Assembly: GCF_000495795.1 (NCBI RefSeq)
Contig: NZ_AWGD01000019.1
Coordinates: 62,001 to 126,000, forward strand
Source: Asticcacaulis sp. AC460
Lineage (GTDB): Bacteria; Pseudomonadota; Alphaproteobacteria; Caulobacterales; Caulobacteraceae
DNA length: 64,000 nt
Direction: 5' to 3'
Shown here piece by piece: positions 8,606 through 16,388 of the stretch (positions are counted from its first letter, which is position 1; every line of letters begins with the position of its first letter). The position numbers and the translations under genes are program-made. The notes under the pieces are model-generated. The model saw nothing but the letters and a program-made list of their open reading frames with translations, made no database searches and was not told where the DNA came from.

Positions 8606-8931
8606 GGATCTATCTCCTTCAGGAGGCTGCGCAGGTTGGTGAAGCGGTCGCGCCAGAAGACGCCGTAATGGTCCATCCAGGTCACCAGGGGCTCCAGCCC
8701 TTCCGGAGCGGCGTGGTAAAAGACGTGGCGGCCTTCGGCGCGTTCAGCGACCAGGCCGGCCTGTTTCAGCGATTTGAGATGCTGGGAGATGGCGCCCTGG
8801 GTGACGCCGCTGCCGCGGGTCAGATCGGCGACGGAGATTTCTTCGCTGTCGAAGACTCTTTCGAACACGGTCCGCCGCGTCGGATCGGCCAGGGCGCGCA
8901 TAAGGTTGGACATGGTAACGGCTTCGGTCAT
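8602..8931 (-). CDS. ArsR-family winged-helix regulator
   Basis: A 109-residue ArsR/SmtB-type repressor: LMRALADPTRRTVFERVFDSEEISVADL, then the recognition helix SGVTQGAISQHLKSLKQAGLV and the wing EGRHVFYHAAPEGLEPL. No cysteine metal site is visible, so it probably senses something other than a thiol-bound metal. It is the first gene of a two-gene operon with the SRPBCC gene. Two tandem palindromes at 8940-8973, immediately upstream of the start codon, are the likely autoregulatory operator. Confidence 0.9.
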   Translation of the reverse strand: MTEAVTMSNLMRALADPTRRTVFERVFDSEEISVADLTRGSGVTQGAISQHLKSLKQAGLVAERAEGRHVFYHAAPEGLEPLVTWMDHYGVFWRDRFTNLRSLLKEIDP

Positions 8932-8939
8932 GGCAACAT

Positions 8940-8973
8940 ATTAGCTATGGCTAATGCATTAGTCAATGCTAAT
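8940..8973 (-). promoter_or_regulatory. Tandem palindromic operator upstream of the ArsR gene
   Basis: Two related inverted repeats stand 18 bp apart centre to centre: ATTAGC-TATG-GCTAAT (8940-8955) and ATTAG-TCAATG-CTAAT (8958-8973). They lie 9-42 bp upstream of the ArsR start codon, where a promoter core would be expected. Spacing near two helical turns fits two dimers bound side by side. Confidence 0.65.
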
Positions 8974-8986
8974 ATATTTGGACAAC

Positions 8987-9019
8987 AAAAAACTCCGGAC
9001 CATGACGACCGGAGTTTTT
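8987..9019 (-). terminator. Rho-independent terminator of rpmB
   Basis: Inverted repeat ACTCCGG...CCGGAGT with A-rich left and T-rich right flanks. Read on the minus strand it follows the rpmB stop codon by about 27 bp and ends in a run of six T. Confidence 0.75.
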
Positions 9020-9045
9020 CGCGTGTTCGACCAGGAGTCGGAAAC

Positions 9046-9336
9046 TTAAGCCTTGGCGGCCAGCTTGTCCTTGATCTGCTTCTTCAGGCGACGGGCGCGC
9101 AGCGACAGATCTGCATCGTCGGCCTTGACCAGGAAGGCATCCAGACCGCCGCGGAAGTCGAGCGTGCGCAGGGCAGCGTTCGAGATCTTCAGGCGATAGG
9201 CCTGGCCCAGCGCTTCTGATTGCAGGGCGGTTTGACGCAGAGACGGCAGGAAGCGGCGCTTCGTCTTGACATTTGAGTGGCTCACGCTGTGGCCGACCAT
9301 GGGACCGACACCGGTGAGTTCGCAACGACGCGACAT
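9046..9336 (-). CDS. rpmB: 50S ribosomal protein bL28
   Basis: A 96-residue ribosomal protein with the bL28 signature: [21 protein letters not shown], then [10 protein letters not shown], and a basic C-terminus ([18 protein letters not shown]). Length is typical for alphaproteobacteria. The CxxC-type zinc cysteines of some bL28 proteins are reduced to a single Cys here. I start at the ATG at 9336 because it gives the standard N-terminus. Confidence 0.96.
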   Translation of the reverse strand: MSRRCELTGVGPMVGHSVSHSNVKTKRRFLPSLRQTALQSEALGQAYRLKISNAALRTLDFRGGLDAFLVKADDADLSLRARRLKKQIKDKLAAKA

Positions 9337-9490
9337 GGGTTCTACCTTCGAATAAAGATAATAGGGTTCGGCGGCCAGAGGACCTCGGGCCGCCAAGAGG
9401 GGCGTTCCATAACCAACCCCCGCCGTCAGGTCAAGGGCAAAACCGCATTTTTACTGTGCTGGACTGACTCAAGGCCAGCCTTCTTAACAC

Positions 9491-9522
9491 AAAAAAGCCC
9501 CCGGCACACAGGTCCGGGGGCT
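9491..9522 (-). terminator. Rho-independent terminator of the aldehyde dehydrogenase gene
   Basis: A strong GC hairpin, AGCCCCCGG...CCGGGGGCT, precedes a run of six T when read on the minus strand. It lies about 30 bp past the stop codon of the aldehyde dehydrogenase. Confidence 0.8.
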
Positions 9523-9551
9523 GGCTTAAAGCACGGGTGGGAGTCACCGTC

Positions 9552-11069
9552 TTAGAAGAAGCCCAGTTTCTGCGGGGCATAGGAGACCAGCAGGTTCTTG
9601 GTCTGCTGGTAATGGTCCAGCATCATCTTGTGGGTTTCGCGGCCGATGCCCGACTGCTTGTAGCCCCCGAAAGCCGCATGGGCCGGATAGGCGTGGTAGC
9701 AGTTGGTCCAGACGCGGCCGGCCTGGATGCCGCGGCCGGCACGGTAGGCCAGGTTCATGTCGCGCGACCACACCCCGGCGCCCAGGCCATAGACCGTGTC
9801 GTTGGCGATCTCGATGGCTTCCTCGACCGTCTTGAAGGTGGTTACCGACACGACCGGACCGAAGATCTCCTCCTGGAAGACGCGCATCTTGTTGTGGCCT
9901 TCGAAGACCGTCGGCTGGATGTAGAAACCATCATTGAGGTCACCGCCCAACCGGGTGATATCGCCGCCGGTCAGCACCTTGGCGCCCTCGCTACGGCCGA
10001 TTTCGAGATAGCGCCGGATCTTGTCGAACTGTTCCTGCGACGCCTGGGCGCCGATCATCGTGCCCATGTCGAGTGGGTCGCCCTGGGTGATAGCCTTCAC
10101 CCGGGCCAGGGCCTTTTCCATAAACCGGTCGTAGATCGACTCATGCACCAGGGCGCGCGACGGGCAAGTGCAGACCTCGCCCTGGTTCAGGGCGAAGAAG
10201 GCGAAACCTTCCAGCGCCTTGTCGAGGAAGGCGTCGTCTTCGGCCATGACGTCGGCGAAGAAGACGTTGGGGGACTTGCCGCCCAGTTCCAGCGTGATGT
10301 TGGTCAGGTTGTCGGCGGCGTAGCGCATAATTTCCTTGCCTACGGCGGTCGAGCCCGTAAAGGCGACCTTGGCGATGCGCGGGCTCTGGGCCAGGGGCTT
10401 ACCGGCTTCGATGCCGGTGCCGTTGACGATATTGAGCACGCCCGGCGGCAGCAGGTCGTGGATCAGTTCGGCGACGACCAGGATCGAGGCTGGGGTCTGT
10501 TCGGCCGGCTTCAGAATCACACAGTTGCCGGCGGCCAGGGCGGGGGCCAGCTTCCAGGCTGCCATCAGGATGGGGAAGTTCCACGGGATAATCTGGCCGA
10601 CCACGCCGAGCGGTTCATGGAAGTGATAGGCGACCGTGTCGTTATCCAGTTCGCCGATCGAGCCTTCCTGGGCGCGGATGCAGCCGGCGAAATAGCGGAA
10701 ATGGTCGATGGCCAGCGGGATGTCGGCAACCGTGGTTTCGCGCAGTGGCTTGCCGTTGTCCCAGGTCTCGGCCTCGGCAATCAGCGGCAGGTTGGCCTCG
10801 ATACGGTCGGCGATCTTGAGCAGGATATTGGAGCGTTCGGTCACCGAGGTCCGGCCCCAGGCATCCTTTGCCCGATGGGCGGCGTCAAGCGCCAGGTCGA
10901 TATCCTCCAACGTGGAGCGCGGCACTTCGCAGAGCTTGCGGCCGTTGACCGGCGAGAGGTTGTCCATGTAGCGGCCCTGGACCGGCTCGATCCACTCGCC
11001 GCCGATATAGTTGCCATAGCGCGTGCGGAACGGGGTTCCGGCCTCGATCAGGCGTTCGAATTTCGTCAT
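9552..11069 (-). CDS. NAD-dependent aldehyde dehydrogenase (AcoD/ExaC-like)
   Basis: A 505-residue class I-type aldehyde dehydrogenase. The catalytic cysteine sits in [11 protein letters not shown] (Cys300), the general base in LELGGKSPN, and the NAD-binding loop in [13 protein letters not shown]. The GEVCTCPSR form is typical of the acetaldehyde dehydrogenases AcoD and ExaC, which oxidise acetaldehyde from acetoin or ethanol to acetate. The start at 11069 has a clear AGGAGG ribosome site. The divergent neighbour is an AcoR-like regulator, which supports an acetoin/alcohol role. A long hairpin lies directly upstream of the ribosome site in the 5' leader. Confidence 0.93.
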   Translation of the reverse strand: MTKFERLIEAGTPFRTRYGNYIGGEWIEPVQGRYMDNLSPVNGRKLCEVPRSTLEDIDLALDAAHRAKDAWGRTSVTERSNILLKIADRIEANLPLIAEAETWDNGKPLRETTVADIPLAIDHFRYFAGCIRAQEGSIGELDNDTVAYHFHEPLGVVGQIIPWNFPILMAAWKLAPALAAGNCVILKPAEQTPASILVVAELIHDLLPPGVLNIVNGTGIEAGKPLAQSPRIAKVAFTGSTAVGKEIMRYAADNLTNITLELGGKSPNVFFADVMAEDDAFLDKALEGFAFFALNQGEVCTCPSRALVHESIYDRFMEKALARVKAITQGDPLDMGTMIGAQASQEQFDKIRRYLEIGRSEGAKVLTGGDITRLGGDLNDGFYIQPTVFEGHNKMRVFQEEIFGPVVSVTTFKTVEEAIEIANDTVYGLGAGVWSRDMNLAYRAGRGIQAGRVWTNCYHAYPAHAAFGGYKQSGIGRETHKMMLDHYQQTKNLLVSYAPQKLGFF

Positions 11070-11422
11070 TGTTTCCTCCTGTGAGCCTCGTGCCAAAAAG
11101 TGGACGCCACTTTTTGGATCGACACGAGGCGTCTGCTCTATCCAAGCGGTTGAGCCCGCCCGGCTTGACAAGGAGGCTGCGCCTTGAGGGCAGCAGGCGG
11201 CAACCAAAAGCCGGCGTGCAGGCGGTGTTGGGACGCGGTTTTCGAGCGGTTTGAGGCGCCCCTGTCGCGGGCTGCGGCGGTTGTCGTGGCGGTGTCGCAA
11301 ATTGCGACAGGTGTTGCGACGCAGACCATCACTCTTGCCGTGATACCGCGCGATTTGGCTTGCGCATGGGCGGCTATGGGCATTCATTCGGTTTCAACGA
11401 AAAAGTTTCAGGGAGGCGGGAC
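11070..11422. promoter_or_regulatory. Divergent control region between aldehyde dehydrogenase and AcoR-like gene
   Basis: About 350 bp without a convincing gene. It holds a 44-nt hairpin (11086-11129: CCTCGTG arms outside, CCAAAAAGTGG/CCACTTTTTGG inside) in the dehydrogenase leader. It also holds a perfect 17-bp palindrome, TGTCGCAA-A-TTGCGACA (11293-11309), followed by a further half site TTGCGAC, placed as an upstream activator site would be. I could not find a convincing -24/-12 sigma-54 promoter by eye. Confidence 0.6.
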
Positions 11423-12460
11423 TTGATCCCAGCCCAGCCGCATCAGATCGAAGCTGCCCGCAAGACCTTCTTCGCGGGCAAGGGATTGCCTGTCGACCAG
11501 ATCGGCCATGCCATCCTGCGATCGTGGATTCGCTGCGCTGACATGGGATTGGACGAGGCTGCTACCCCTGATTTTGCCGCACCGACCCGATCGGAACTCA
11601 AGGTTTTGCAGGAACGCCACGAGGCTTTGCGGCGGATTTGCCGGCCGGAGCTGGACGCGCTGTACGGCGAAGCACGCGAACTGGCCGGCATTGTCATCCT
11701 GACCAATGCCGGGGGCGAGATACTGGACGCGGTCGGTGATCCGGCCTTTGCCGGTCAGGCGGCGCAGGTGGCGTTGCGGCCGGGCGCGCAATGGAGCGAG
11801 GACGGCACGGGTACCAATGCTATCGGCACGGCCATTGCCGAACGTCGCGCCGTGGTGGTCAACGGCGCCGAGCACTATTTTCGCGGCCACCAGAATTTGA
11901 GCTGCGCCGCCACGCCAATTATCGATCCGCGCGGCGCCACCCTGGGTGTTCTGGACATCTCGACGCCGTCGACCCTGCCGGCCGGACAGATGCTGGGCAT
12001 GGTGCGCATGGCGGTGGAGCAGATCGAGCACCGGCTGTTCCGGGGCGGCTTCGAAGGTTGTCAGACCTTGCGTTTCCAGACCGACCCCGCGCTGCTGGGC
12101 GCGGCGCGCGAAGGCATTTTGGTGTTCCGCGACGCCGTCGTGGTGGCGGCCAACCGTCGCGGCCTCTCTTTGGTCGGGCGAAGCTGGGACGGACTGGACA
12201 GCCTGGCGCTCGAAGAGGTGTTCGAGGCGACAGCTTTGGGCAGTGGTCTTCTGCGCGGTCGTGATGGCCGTGAATTCGTCGCCCGGCTGGATGACGATGG
12301 TGTGGCGTCGGCGCCTTTGCCGGTGGTGACGCCCCTGGAGGATCTGGAACTGGCGACGATCCGCAATGCACTGGCCGTGCACAATGGCAGTGTCAGCGCC
12401 GCGGCCCGGCAACTGGGCATCCATCGCAGCACGATCTATCGCCGGATGGCGGGGCAATAA
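11423..12460 (+). CDS. AcoR-like regulator: GAF sensor plus Fis HTH, no AAA+ domain
   Basis: A protein of about 345 residues. The N-terminal part (HAILRSWIRCADMGLD) and the GAF-type block (GAQWSEDGTGTNAIGTAIAERRAVVVNGAEHYFRGH and CAATPIIDPRGATLGVLDIS) match AcoR of acetoin catabolism. The C-terminus is a Fis-type helix-turn-helix (ALAVHNGSVSAAARQLGIHRSTIYRRM). The central AAA+ sigma-54 activation domain is absent: no Walker A or GAFTGA motif occurs. I prefer the TTG at 11423, preceded by GGGAGGCGGG, over in-frame starts near 11360. It probably controls the divergent dehydrogenase gene. Confidence 0.85.
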   Translation: MIPAQPHQIEAARKTFFAGKGLPVDQIGHAILRSWIRCADMGLDEAATPDFAAPTRSELKVLQERHEALRRICRPELDALYGEARELAGIVILTNAGGEILDAVGDPAFAGQAAQVALRPGAQWSEDGTGTNAIGTAIAERRAVVVNGAEHYFRGHQNLSCAATPIIDPRGATLGVLDISTPSTLPAGQMLGMVRMAVEQIEHRLFRGGFEGCQTLRFQTDPALLGAAREGILVFRDAVVVAANRRGLSLVGRSWDGLDSLALEEVFEATALGSGLLRGRDGREFVARLDDDGVASAPLPVVTPLEDLELATIRNALAVHNGSVSAAARQLGIHRSTIYRRMAGQ

Positions 12461-12494
12461 AAAAGCCTCCCAGGTTTCCCTGAGAGGCTTATTC
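12459..12494 (-). terminator. Rho-independent terminator of carD
   Basis: Hairpin AAGCCTC-CCAGG...CCTGA-GAGGCTT between two convergent genes. On the minus strand it follows the carD stop codon by about 24 bp and ends in six T. It overlaps the stop codon of the plus-strand regulator and may serve both. Confidence 0.75.
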
Positions 12495-12514
12495 ATATCC
12501 GACATTGGGACGGC

Positions 12515-13033
12515 TTAGGCCGCCTTGGTCAGGTTCTTGTTGAGCAGGGCAACGGCGGCGTCACGATCGATCTTTTCGATCGCGGCGACTTCGCGGGCCA
12601 TGCGGTCCAGGGCCGACTCATAGAGTTGGCGCTCGGAATAGGATTGTTCCGGCTGGCTGTCCGAACGGTACAGGTCGCGCACGACCTCGGCCAGCGACAC
12701 GAGGCAGCCGGAGTTGATCTTGGCTTCATATTCCTGGGCGCGACGCGACCACATGGTGCGCTTGATACGGGCGCGGCCCTTCAGGGTGACCAGAGCCTGC
12801 GACATGACGGCTTCGGCGGCCAGGTGGCGCAGACCAGCGGTCTTGGCCTTCTTGGTCGGGACGCGCAGGGTCATCTTCTCGTGGTCGAACGTGACGACGA
12901 AAACTTCAAGAGCGTAGCCGGCCACTTCCTGTGTCTCGACGGCCGCGACGGTACCGACGCCGTGGGCCGGATAGACGACCTTGTCGCCTACGGAGAAGTC
13001 AAAACGGGAAATGTTGAGGGTGTCTGCGGACAT
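12515..13033 (-). CDS. carD: CarD/CdnL family RNA polymerase-binding transcription factor
   Basis: A 172-residue CarD/CdnL protein. The N-terminal Tudor-like RNA polymerase beta-binding domain reads FSVGDKVVYPAHGVGTVAAVETQEVAGY...LEVFVVTFDHEKMTLRVP. The helical C-terminal domain includes RRAQEYEAKINSGCLVSLAEVVRDLYR and YSERQLYESALDRMAREVA. CdnL stabilises open complexes at rRNA and other growth promoters in Caulobacter. The start at 13033 (MSADTLNISRF) gives the standard length; the frame is open further upstream. Confidence 0.93.
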   Translation of the reverse strand: MSADTLNISRFDFSVGDKVVYPAHGVGTVAAVETQEVAGYALEVFVVTFDHEKMTLRVPTKKAKTAGLRHLAAEAVMSQALVTLKGRARIKRTMWSRRAQEYEAKINSGCLVSLAEVVRDLYRSDSQPEQSYSERQLYESALDRMAREVAAIEKIDRDAAVALLNKNLTKAA

Positions 13034-13469
13034 GGGTGCGTCCCTTTCGCTCAAGGTTAAGCAAAACCGGCTGTTAACCATAGTCTTCTTAGAGTGTCAG
13101 AAATCGGCAGGCCTGCTCCGGGGAGGGGGCAGACATGTCGAAGGCGCACGTGAAAAAAGACCGGGAAGGCATTCGCCCTCTGGCCTCGATGTGCGCATCA
13201 TTCCAGACTAAGACAAGGTTGGCATCCGACCTGCGTCGATGGCGCGTCACAGGCTGGGCTAGCCCGGTCTGGACGCAAAAAACAAAAGAAGATGTTGCGC
13301 GGATCGTGAAGGCCGGTTTATGTCAGCAAAGACATGGGTTGACCCGTTCGACTCTTGCAATACCAAACTTTATATCACAAATTTGCGACAAGATAAAGGC
13401 TCTGTAAGCCGCGACCCTTCGCGACCGCAAACAGGCCGGATTCAACCGTTTACACAGTTTGCACGGTAT
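13034..13469. other. Gene-poor spacer between fdxA and carD
   Basis: About 435 bp. The right part would hold the fdxA transcript end (a weak CGGT...ACCG hairpin near 13466-13486, no T-tract), and the left part the carD promoter. A 90-codon plus-strand frame (13135-13407) has no recognisable protein character. I see no clear RNA gene. Confidence 0.4.
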
Positions 13470-13808
13470 TTATTTACCGTTGCCGGGCTTTTCTGAAAAA
13501 TATTTTTCGTATTTTTCGGTCTCGCGTTCAAAGTCTTCGCGATCGGCGGGTGGGGTGCCCTTTTCCGAGATGTTCGGCCAGACGGCGGCATATTTCGTGT
13601 TGATTTCCAACCACTTGGTGCCTTCGTCCTCGGTGTCGGGCTTGATCGCGTCGACCGGGCATTCGGGTTCGCAGACGCCGCAGTCGATGCATTCGTCCGG
13701 GTTGATGACCAGGAAGTTTTCACCTTCGTAGAAGCAGTCGACCGGACACACCTCGACGCAGTCCATGAACTTGCATTTTACGCAGGGGTCGGTGACGATG
13801 TAGGTCAT
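13470..13808 (-). CDS. fdxA: 7Fe ferredoxin FdxA
   Basis: A 112-residue ferredoxin: [26 protein letters not shown] supplies the first cluster ligands and [21 protein letters not shown] the second, the arrangement of [3Fe-4S][4Fe-4S] FdxA proteins in alphaproteobacteria. The C-terminal extension ([20 protein letters not shown] and a charged tail) is also typical. It is a soluble electron carrier. The start is the ATG at 13808. It lies between an S4-domain gene and carD, a neighbourhood I recall from other Caulobacterales. Confidence 0.95.
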   Translation of the reverse strand: MTYIVTDPCVKCKFMDCVEVCPVDCFYEGENFLVINPDECIDCGVCEPECPVDAIKPDTEDEGTKWLEINTKYAAVWPNISEKGTPPADREDFERETEKYEKYFSEKPGNGK

Positions 13809-13895
13809 AGCGGGTAAGCCTTTTTGAACACGTGCGTCATGCAAACTTAAGGCCCCAATGTCAAGCCTATGTCGCTGACGGCAAAGCCATTTGTT

Positions 13896-14183
13896 CTAAA
13901 CCGAAGCCTTAGCCTGATAGAGAGTCCGGGCTTCGGGCGCCGGGCCACGCCGTTCGCCGGTATCGAGGATTTCGATGTCGATCAGGCGCGTACCCAGGGC
14001 GAAGATCAGCCGGTCGCCGGGTTTGACCGCCTGCGACGATTTGTCCACCCTGTTAACCAGGCCGAAGCGTTCCAGACGGACATGGCCCGATTCGCACATT
14101 TGGGCTGACAGGGCGCGCGTTTTGAAGAAGCGGGCGCGCCACAGCCAGACATCGAGACGGACGGATTGAGTGGGTTCGGCCAT
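13896..14183 (-). CDS. S4 domain RNA-binding protein (HslR-like)
   Basis: A 95-residue single S4 domain: VRLDVWLWRARFFKTRALSAQMCESGHVRLERFGLVNRVDKSSQAVKPGD. This is the compact RNA-binding fold of heat-shock protein Hsp15 (HslR), which binds 50S subunits carrying stalled nascent chains. The C-terminus is short (DTGERRGPAPEARTLYQ). The fdxA gene lies 87 bp downstream on the same strand. Confidence 0.9.
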   Translation of the reverse strand: MAEPTQSVRLDVWLWRARFFKTRALSAQMCESGHVRLERFGLVNRVDKSSQAVKPGDRLIFALGTRLIDIEILDTGERRGPAPEARTLYQAKASV

Positions 14184-14247
14184 GGAGCGGATATGGTTGG
14201 CCGTGGCGGGGTTGTAAAGCTTGGAGGCGCGGAAAGGCTCGTAAGAA

Positions 14248-14438
14248 TTTTAACACGAACCACACGAACCGCCGCTCTGCGGCGACACGAACTTCAGGAT
14301 GAGTTTGAGATGACGAGTAAGGCTAAATCTACGTAAGGGAGGGGAACCACGAATAAGGTATCTCTGGGCCCTGCCAATCCAGGTCGTCCTGAAGTTCGTG
14401 TCGCCGCAGAGCGGCGGTTCGTGTTGTTCGTGTTAAAA
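14248..14438. repeat. 52-bp inverted repeat with 87-bp loop
   Basis: The left arm (14248-14299) and right arm (14387-14438) are reverse complements over 52 positions with one mismatch. Each arm contains the smaller palindrome CGCCGC-TCT-GCGGCG and two copies of CACGAAC. The loop holds a related CCACGAA. The element fills most of the 318-bp space between the S4 gene and infC. No transposase or target duplication is obvious. Confidence 0.85.
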
Positions 14439-14454
14439 CCTTCCTTCACATACG

Positions 14455-14478
14455 AAAAAGCCCCGCCGGAGCGGGGCT
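14455..14478 (-). terminator. Rho-independent terminator of infC
   Basis: Hairpin AGCCCCGC-CGGA-GCGGGGCT followed on the minus strand by a run of five T, 24 bp past the infC stop codon. Confidence 0.85.
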
Positions 14479-14501
14479 GATCGGGATCGATCTTGAACGC
14501 C

Positions 14502-15035
14502 TTACTTCGGCGCCAGGATCATGATCATCTGCTTACCTTCCATCCGAGGCTCGTATTCGACCTTGGTGGTGGGCTCGAAGTCGGCCTTGACCTTGTTGAG
14601 CAGCTTCATACCCAGTTCCGGGTGCGCCATTTCACGGCCACGGAAACGCAGCGTCACCTTGACCTTGTCGCCTTCCTCGAAGAAGCGGGTCATGGCCTTG
14701 GCCTTGACCTCGTAATCGTGGATGTCGATGTTCGGACGGAGCTTGATTTCCTTGATTTCGACGACCTTCTGCTTCTTGCGCGCTTCGGCCTTCTTCTTCT
14801 GCTCCTGGAAGCGGAACTTGCCGTAGTCAAGAATTTTGCAGACGGGGGGATCAGCCGTCGGAGAGACCTCGACGAGGTCCAGGCCAGCTTCTTCTGCGGC
14901 TTCAAGCGCGGCGGAGGTCGGCATGATGCCTTGCTTTTCGCCGTTCTGGTCAATCAACAATACGCGCGGGACCTTGATGTCCTGATTGATGCGGGGGCCG
15001 TCTTTGGGAGGCGGGGCTTGGATCGGGCGACGAAT
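14502..15035 (-). CDS. infC: Translation initiation factor IF-3 (apparent AUU start)
   Basis: IF-3 of about 177 residues: [66 protein letters not shown], the lysine-rich linker, then the C-terminal domain with [28 protein letters not shown]. The frame runs up to a GTG at 15053, but an AGGAG (15044-15048) stands eight bases before an in-frame ATT at 15033-15035. Starting there gives (M)[14 protein letters not shown], the standard alphaproteobacterial N-terminus as I remember it. AUU starts in infC allow IF-3 to repress its own translation in E. coli. Confidence 0.92.
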   Translation of the reverse strand: MRRPIQAPPPKDGPRINQDIKVPRVLLIDQNGEKQGIMPTSAALEAAEEAGLDLVEVSPTADPPVCKILDYGKFRFQEQKKKAEARKKQKVVEIKEIKLRPNIDIHDYEVKAKAMTRFFEEGDKVKVTLRFRGREMAHPELGMKLLNKVKADFEPTTKVEYEPRMEGKQMIMILAPK

Positions 15036-15151
15036 AGGTCGTTCTCCTGTCACAGTTGACGATAAGGGTGAGGCTCGTTTCAGAGTCGCGCGGGATTATG
15101 CCGAAAGGGAAGGCTAACCGCAATTCCTAATATGCCGAAACGGTTAAATTT

Positions 15152-16348
15152 TCAGGAATTAGCGCGACTGTTGTACTTGCGTGACGTCAATATAAGCAGC
15201 GCGCGATAGACATCAAGGGTGCGTTCGCACATCACGTCCAGGCTGAAACGTTCCTTGACGCGGGCGCGGCCGGCCACGCCCATCTCGAAGCGCTGTTCAT
15301 CCGACAGCGCCATGGCGGTCTTCATCGCCTCAGCCCAGGCCGCAGCGTCGCCGGGTTTCACCAGCCAGCCTGTGACGCCGTCGACCACGGTTTCGACGGT
15401 GGCGCCATGATCAGCGGCCAGGGGCGGGCGCTGCATGGCCTGGGGCTCGACCGCGGTGCGGCCAAAGGCTTCGGGCTCGAGCGACGGCGCCAGGGCGAAG
15501 TGGCACATGCTGTAGGCGCTGGGCATGTCGCTGACATGGCCGACCAGCTTGACATTGTCCTGCAAGGCGTGGGTTTCGATCAATTTTTCCAGTTCGGCGC
15601 GATATTCGGTGCGGCCCTGGTCGTCGCCAGCGACCAGGATCAGGAAGTCGGCGATGCCCTGTTCTTTCAGCAGTTTCGCCGCTTCGATGACTAGGACCTG
15701 GCCCTTCCAGCGCGTCAGCCGCGCCGCCAGCAGGAAGCGGTTGCGGGTGTCGTTGTCGCCCGTGCCCCAGGTCTCGTCCAGCTTCATGATTTTGCGAACG
15801 TCGAAGCCTTCCGGATCGAAGCGGTGCAGGTCGACGCCGCGCGGGATGCTGATCACCCGTTCCGGCAGGGCATGGTTGTAGGTCTTCAGGATATGGTCGC
15901 GGGTATAGTCCGAATTGGCGATCGTCATGTCGGCGCGCGTCATCTGGCTGTTGTACCAGCGCTTCAGGCCGGACCTGGCGTTGTAGATACCGTGGTAGGT
16001 GGCGACGCTGCGGATCTTTTCGGCGCGTGCGGCGCCGATGGCTGCCATGGCCGGAGCGCGCGACCGGACATGGACGATGTCGACCTTTTCGCGCCGGATC
16101 AGGTCACGCAGGGCATTGTGGTTCTTGAGTTGCGTGAATGGGTTCTTGCTGTGAACCGGCATCAGCACCACGGTGGCGCCGGCCTTTTCCAGGCGTTCGA
16201 CCAGCCGGCCGCCCTTGGTGGCGACGATCGAGCGTCCGCCGGCCGCCAGAATAGCGGCGCTGACGTCGAGCACGGTCTGTTCGACGCCGCCGGTATCCAG
16301 TTCAGGCACGACCTGCAAGACGCAGCCGGTGAAGGAAGAGGTGGTCAT
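15152..16348 (-). CDS. Glycosyltransferase family 4 protein
   Basis: A 398-residue GT-B glycosyltransferase. The N-terminal domain starts VLQVVPELDTGGVEQTVLDVSAAI and contains DIVHVRSRAPAMAAIGAARA. The C-terminal GT4 domain has FLLAARLTRWKGQVLVIEAAKLL and the nucleotide-sugar motif SLEPEAFGRTAVEPQAMQRP (E-x7-E type). Such enzymes build lipopolysaccharide or exopolysaccharide at the inner face of the membrane; donor and acceptor cannot be told. It stands alone on the minus strand, 40 bp from a divergent hydrolase. Confidence 0.9.
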   Translation of the reverse strand: MTTSSFTGCVLQVVPELDTGGVEQTVLDVSAAILAAGGRSIVATKGGRLVERLEKAGATVVLMPVHSKNPFTQLKNHNALRDLIRREKVDIVHVRSRAPAMAAIGAARAEKIRSVATYHGIYNARSGLKRWYNSQMTRADMTIANSDYTRDHILKTYNHALPERVISIPRGVDLHRFDPEGFDVRKIMKLDETWGTGDNDTRNRFLLAARLTRWKGQVLVIEAAKLLKEQGIADFLILVAGDDQGRTEYRAELEKLIETHALQDNVKLVGHVSDMPSAYSMCHFALAPSLEPEAFGRTAVEPQAMQRPPLAADHGATVETVVDGVTGWLVKPGDAAAWAEAMKTAMALSDEQRFEMGVAGRARVKERFSLDVMCERTLDVYRALLILTSRKYNSRANS

Positions 16349-16388
16349 AAGCCTTGTCTGCCGTCTCCGGGCGTTTTAAGTCAAGACC

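Noticed and set aside
9537-11084. 515-codon open frame antisense to the aldehyde dehydrogenase
   Set aside because: The minus-strand gene has all aldehyde dehydrogenase motifs; the plus-strand product has none.
13135-13407. 90-codon plus-strand frame between carD and fdxA
   Set aside because: No recognisable motif, unusual composition and no good ribosome site; probably chance.
14248-14438. Inverted repeat considered as insertion-sequence ends
   Set aside because: The 87-bp loop has no room for a transposase and no target duplication is visible; reported only as an inverted repeat.
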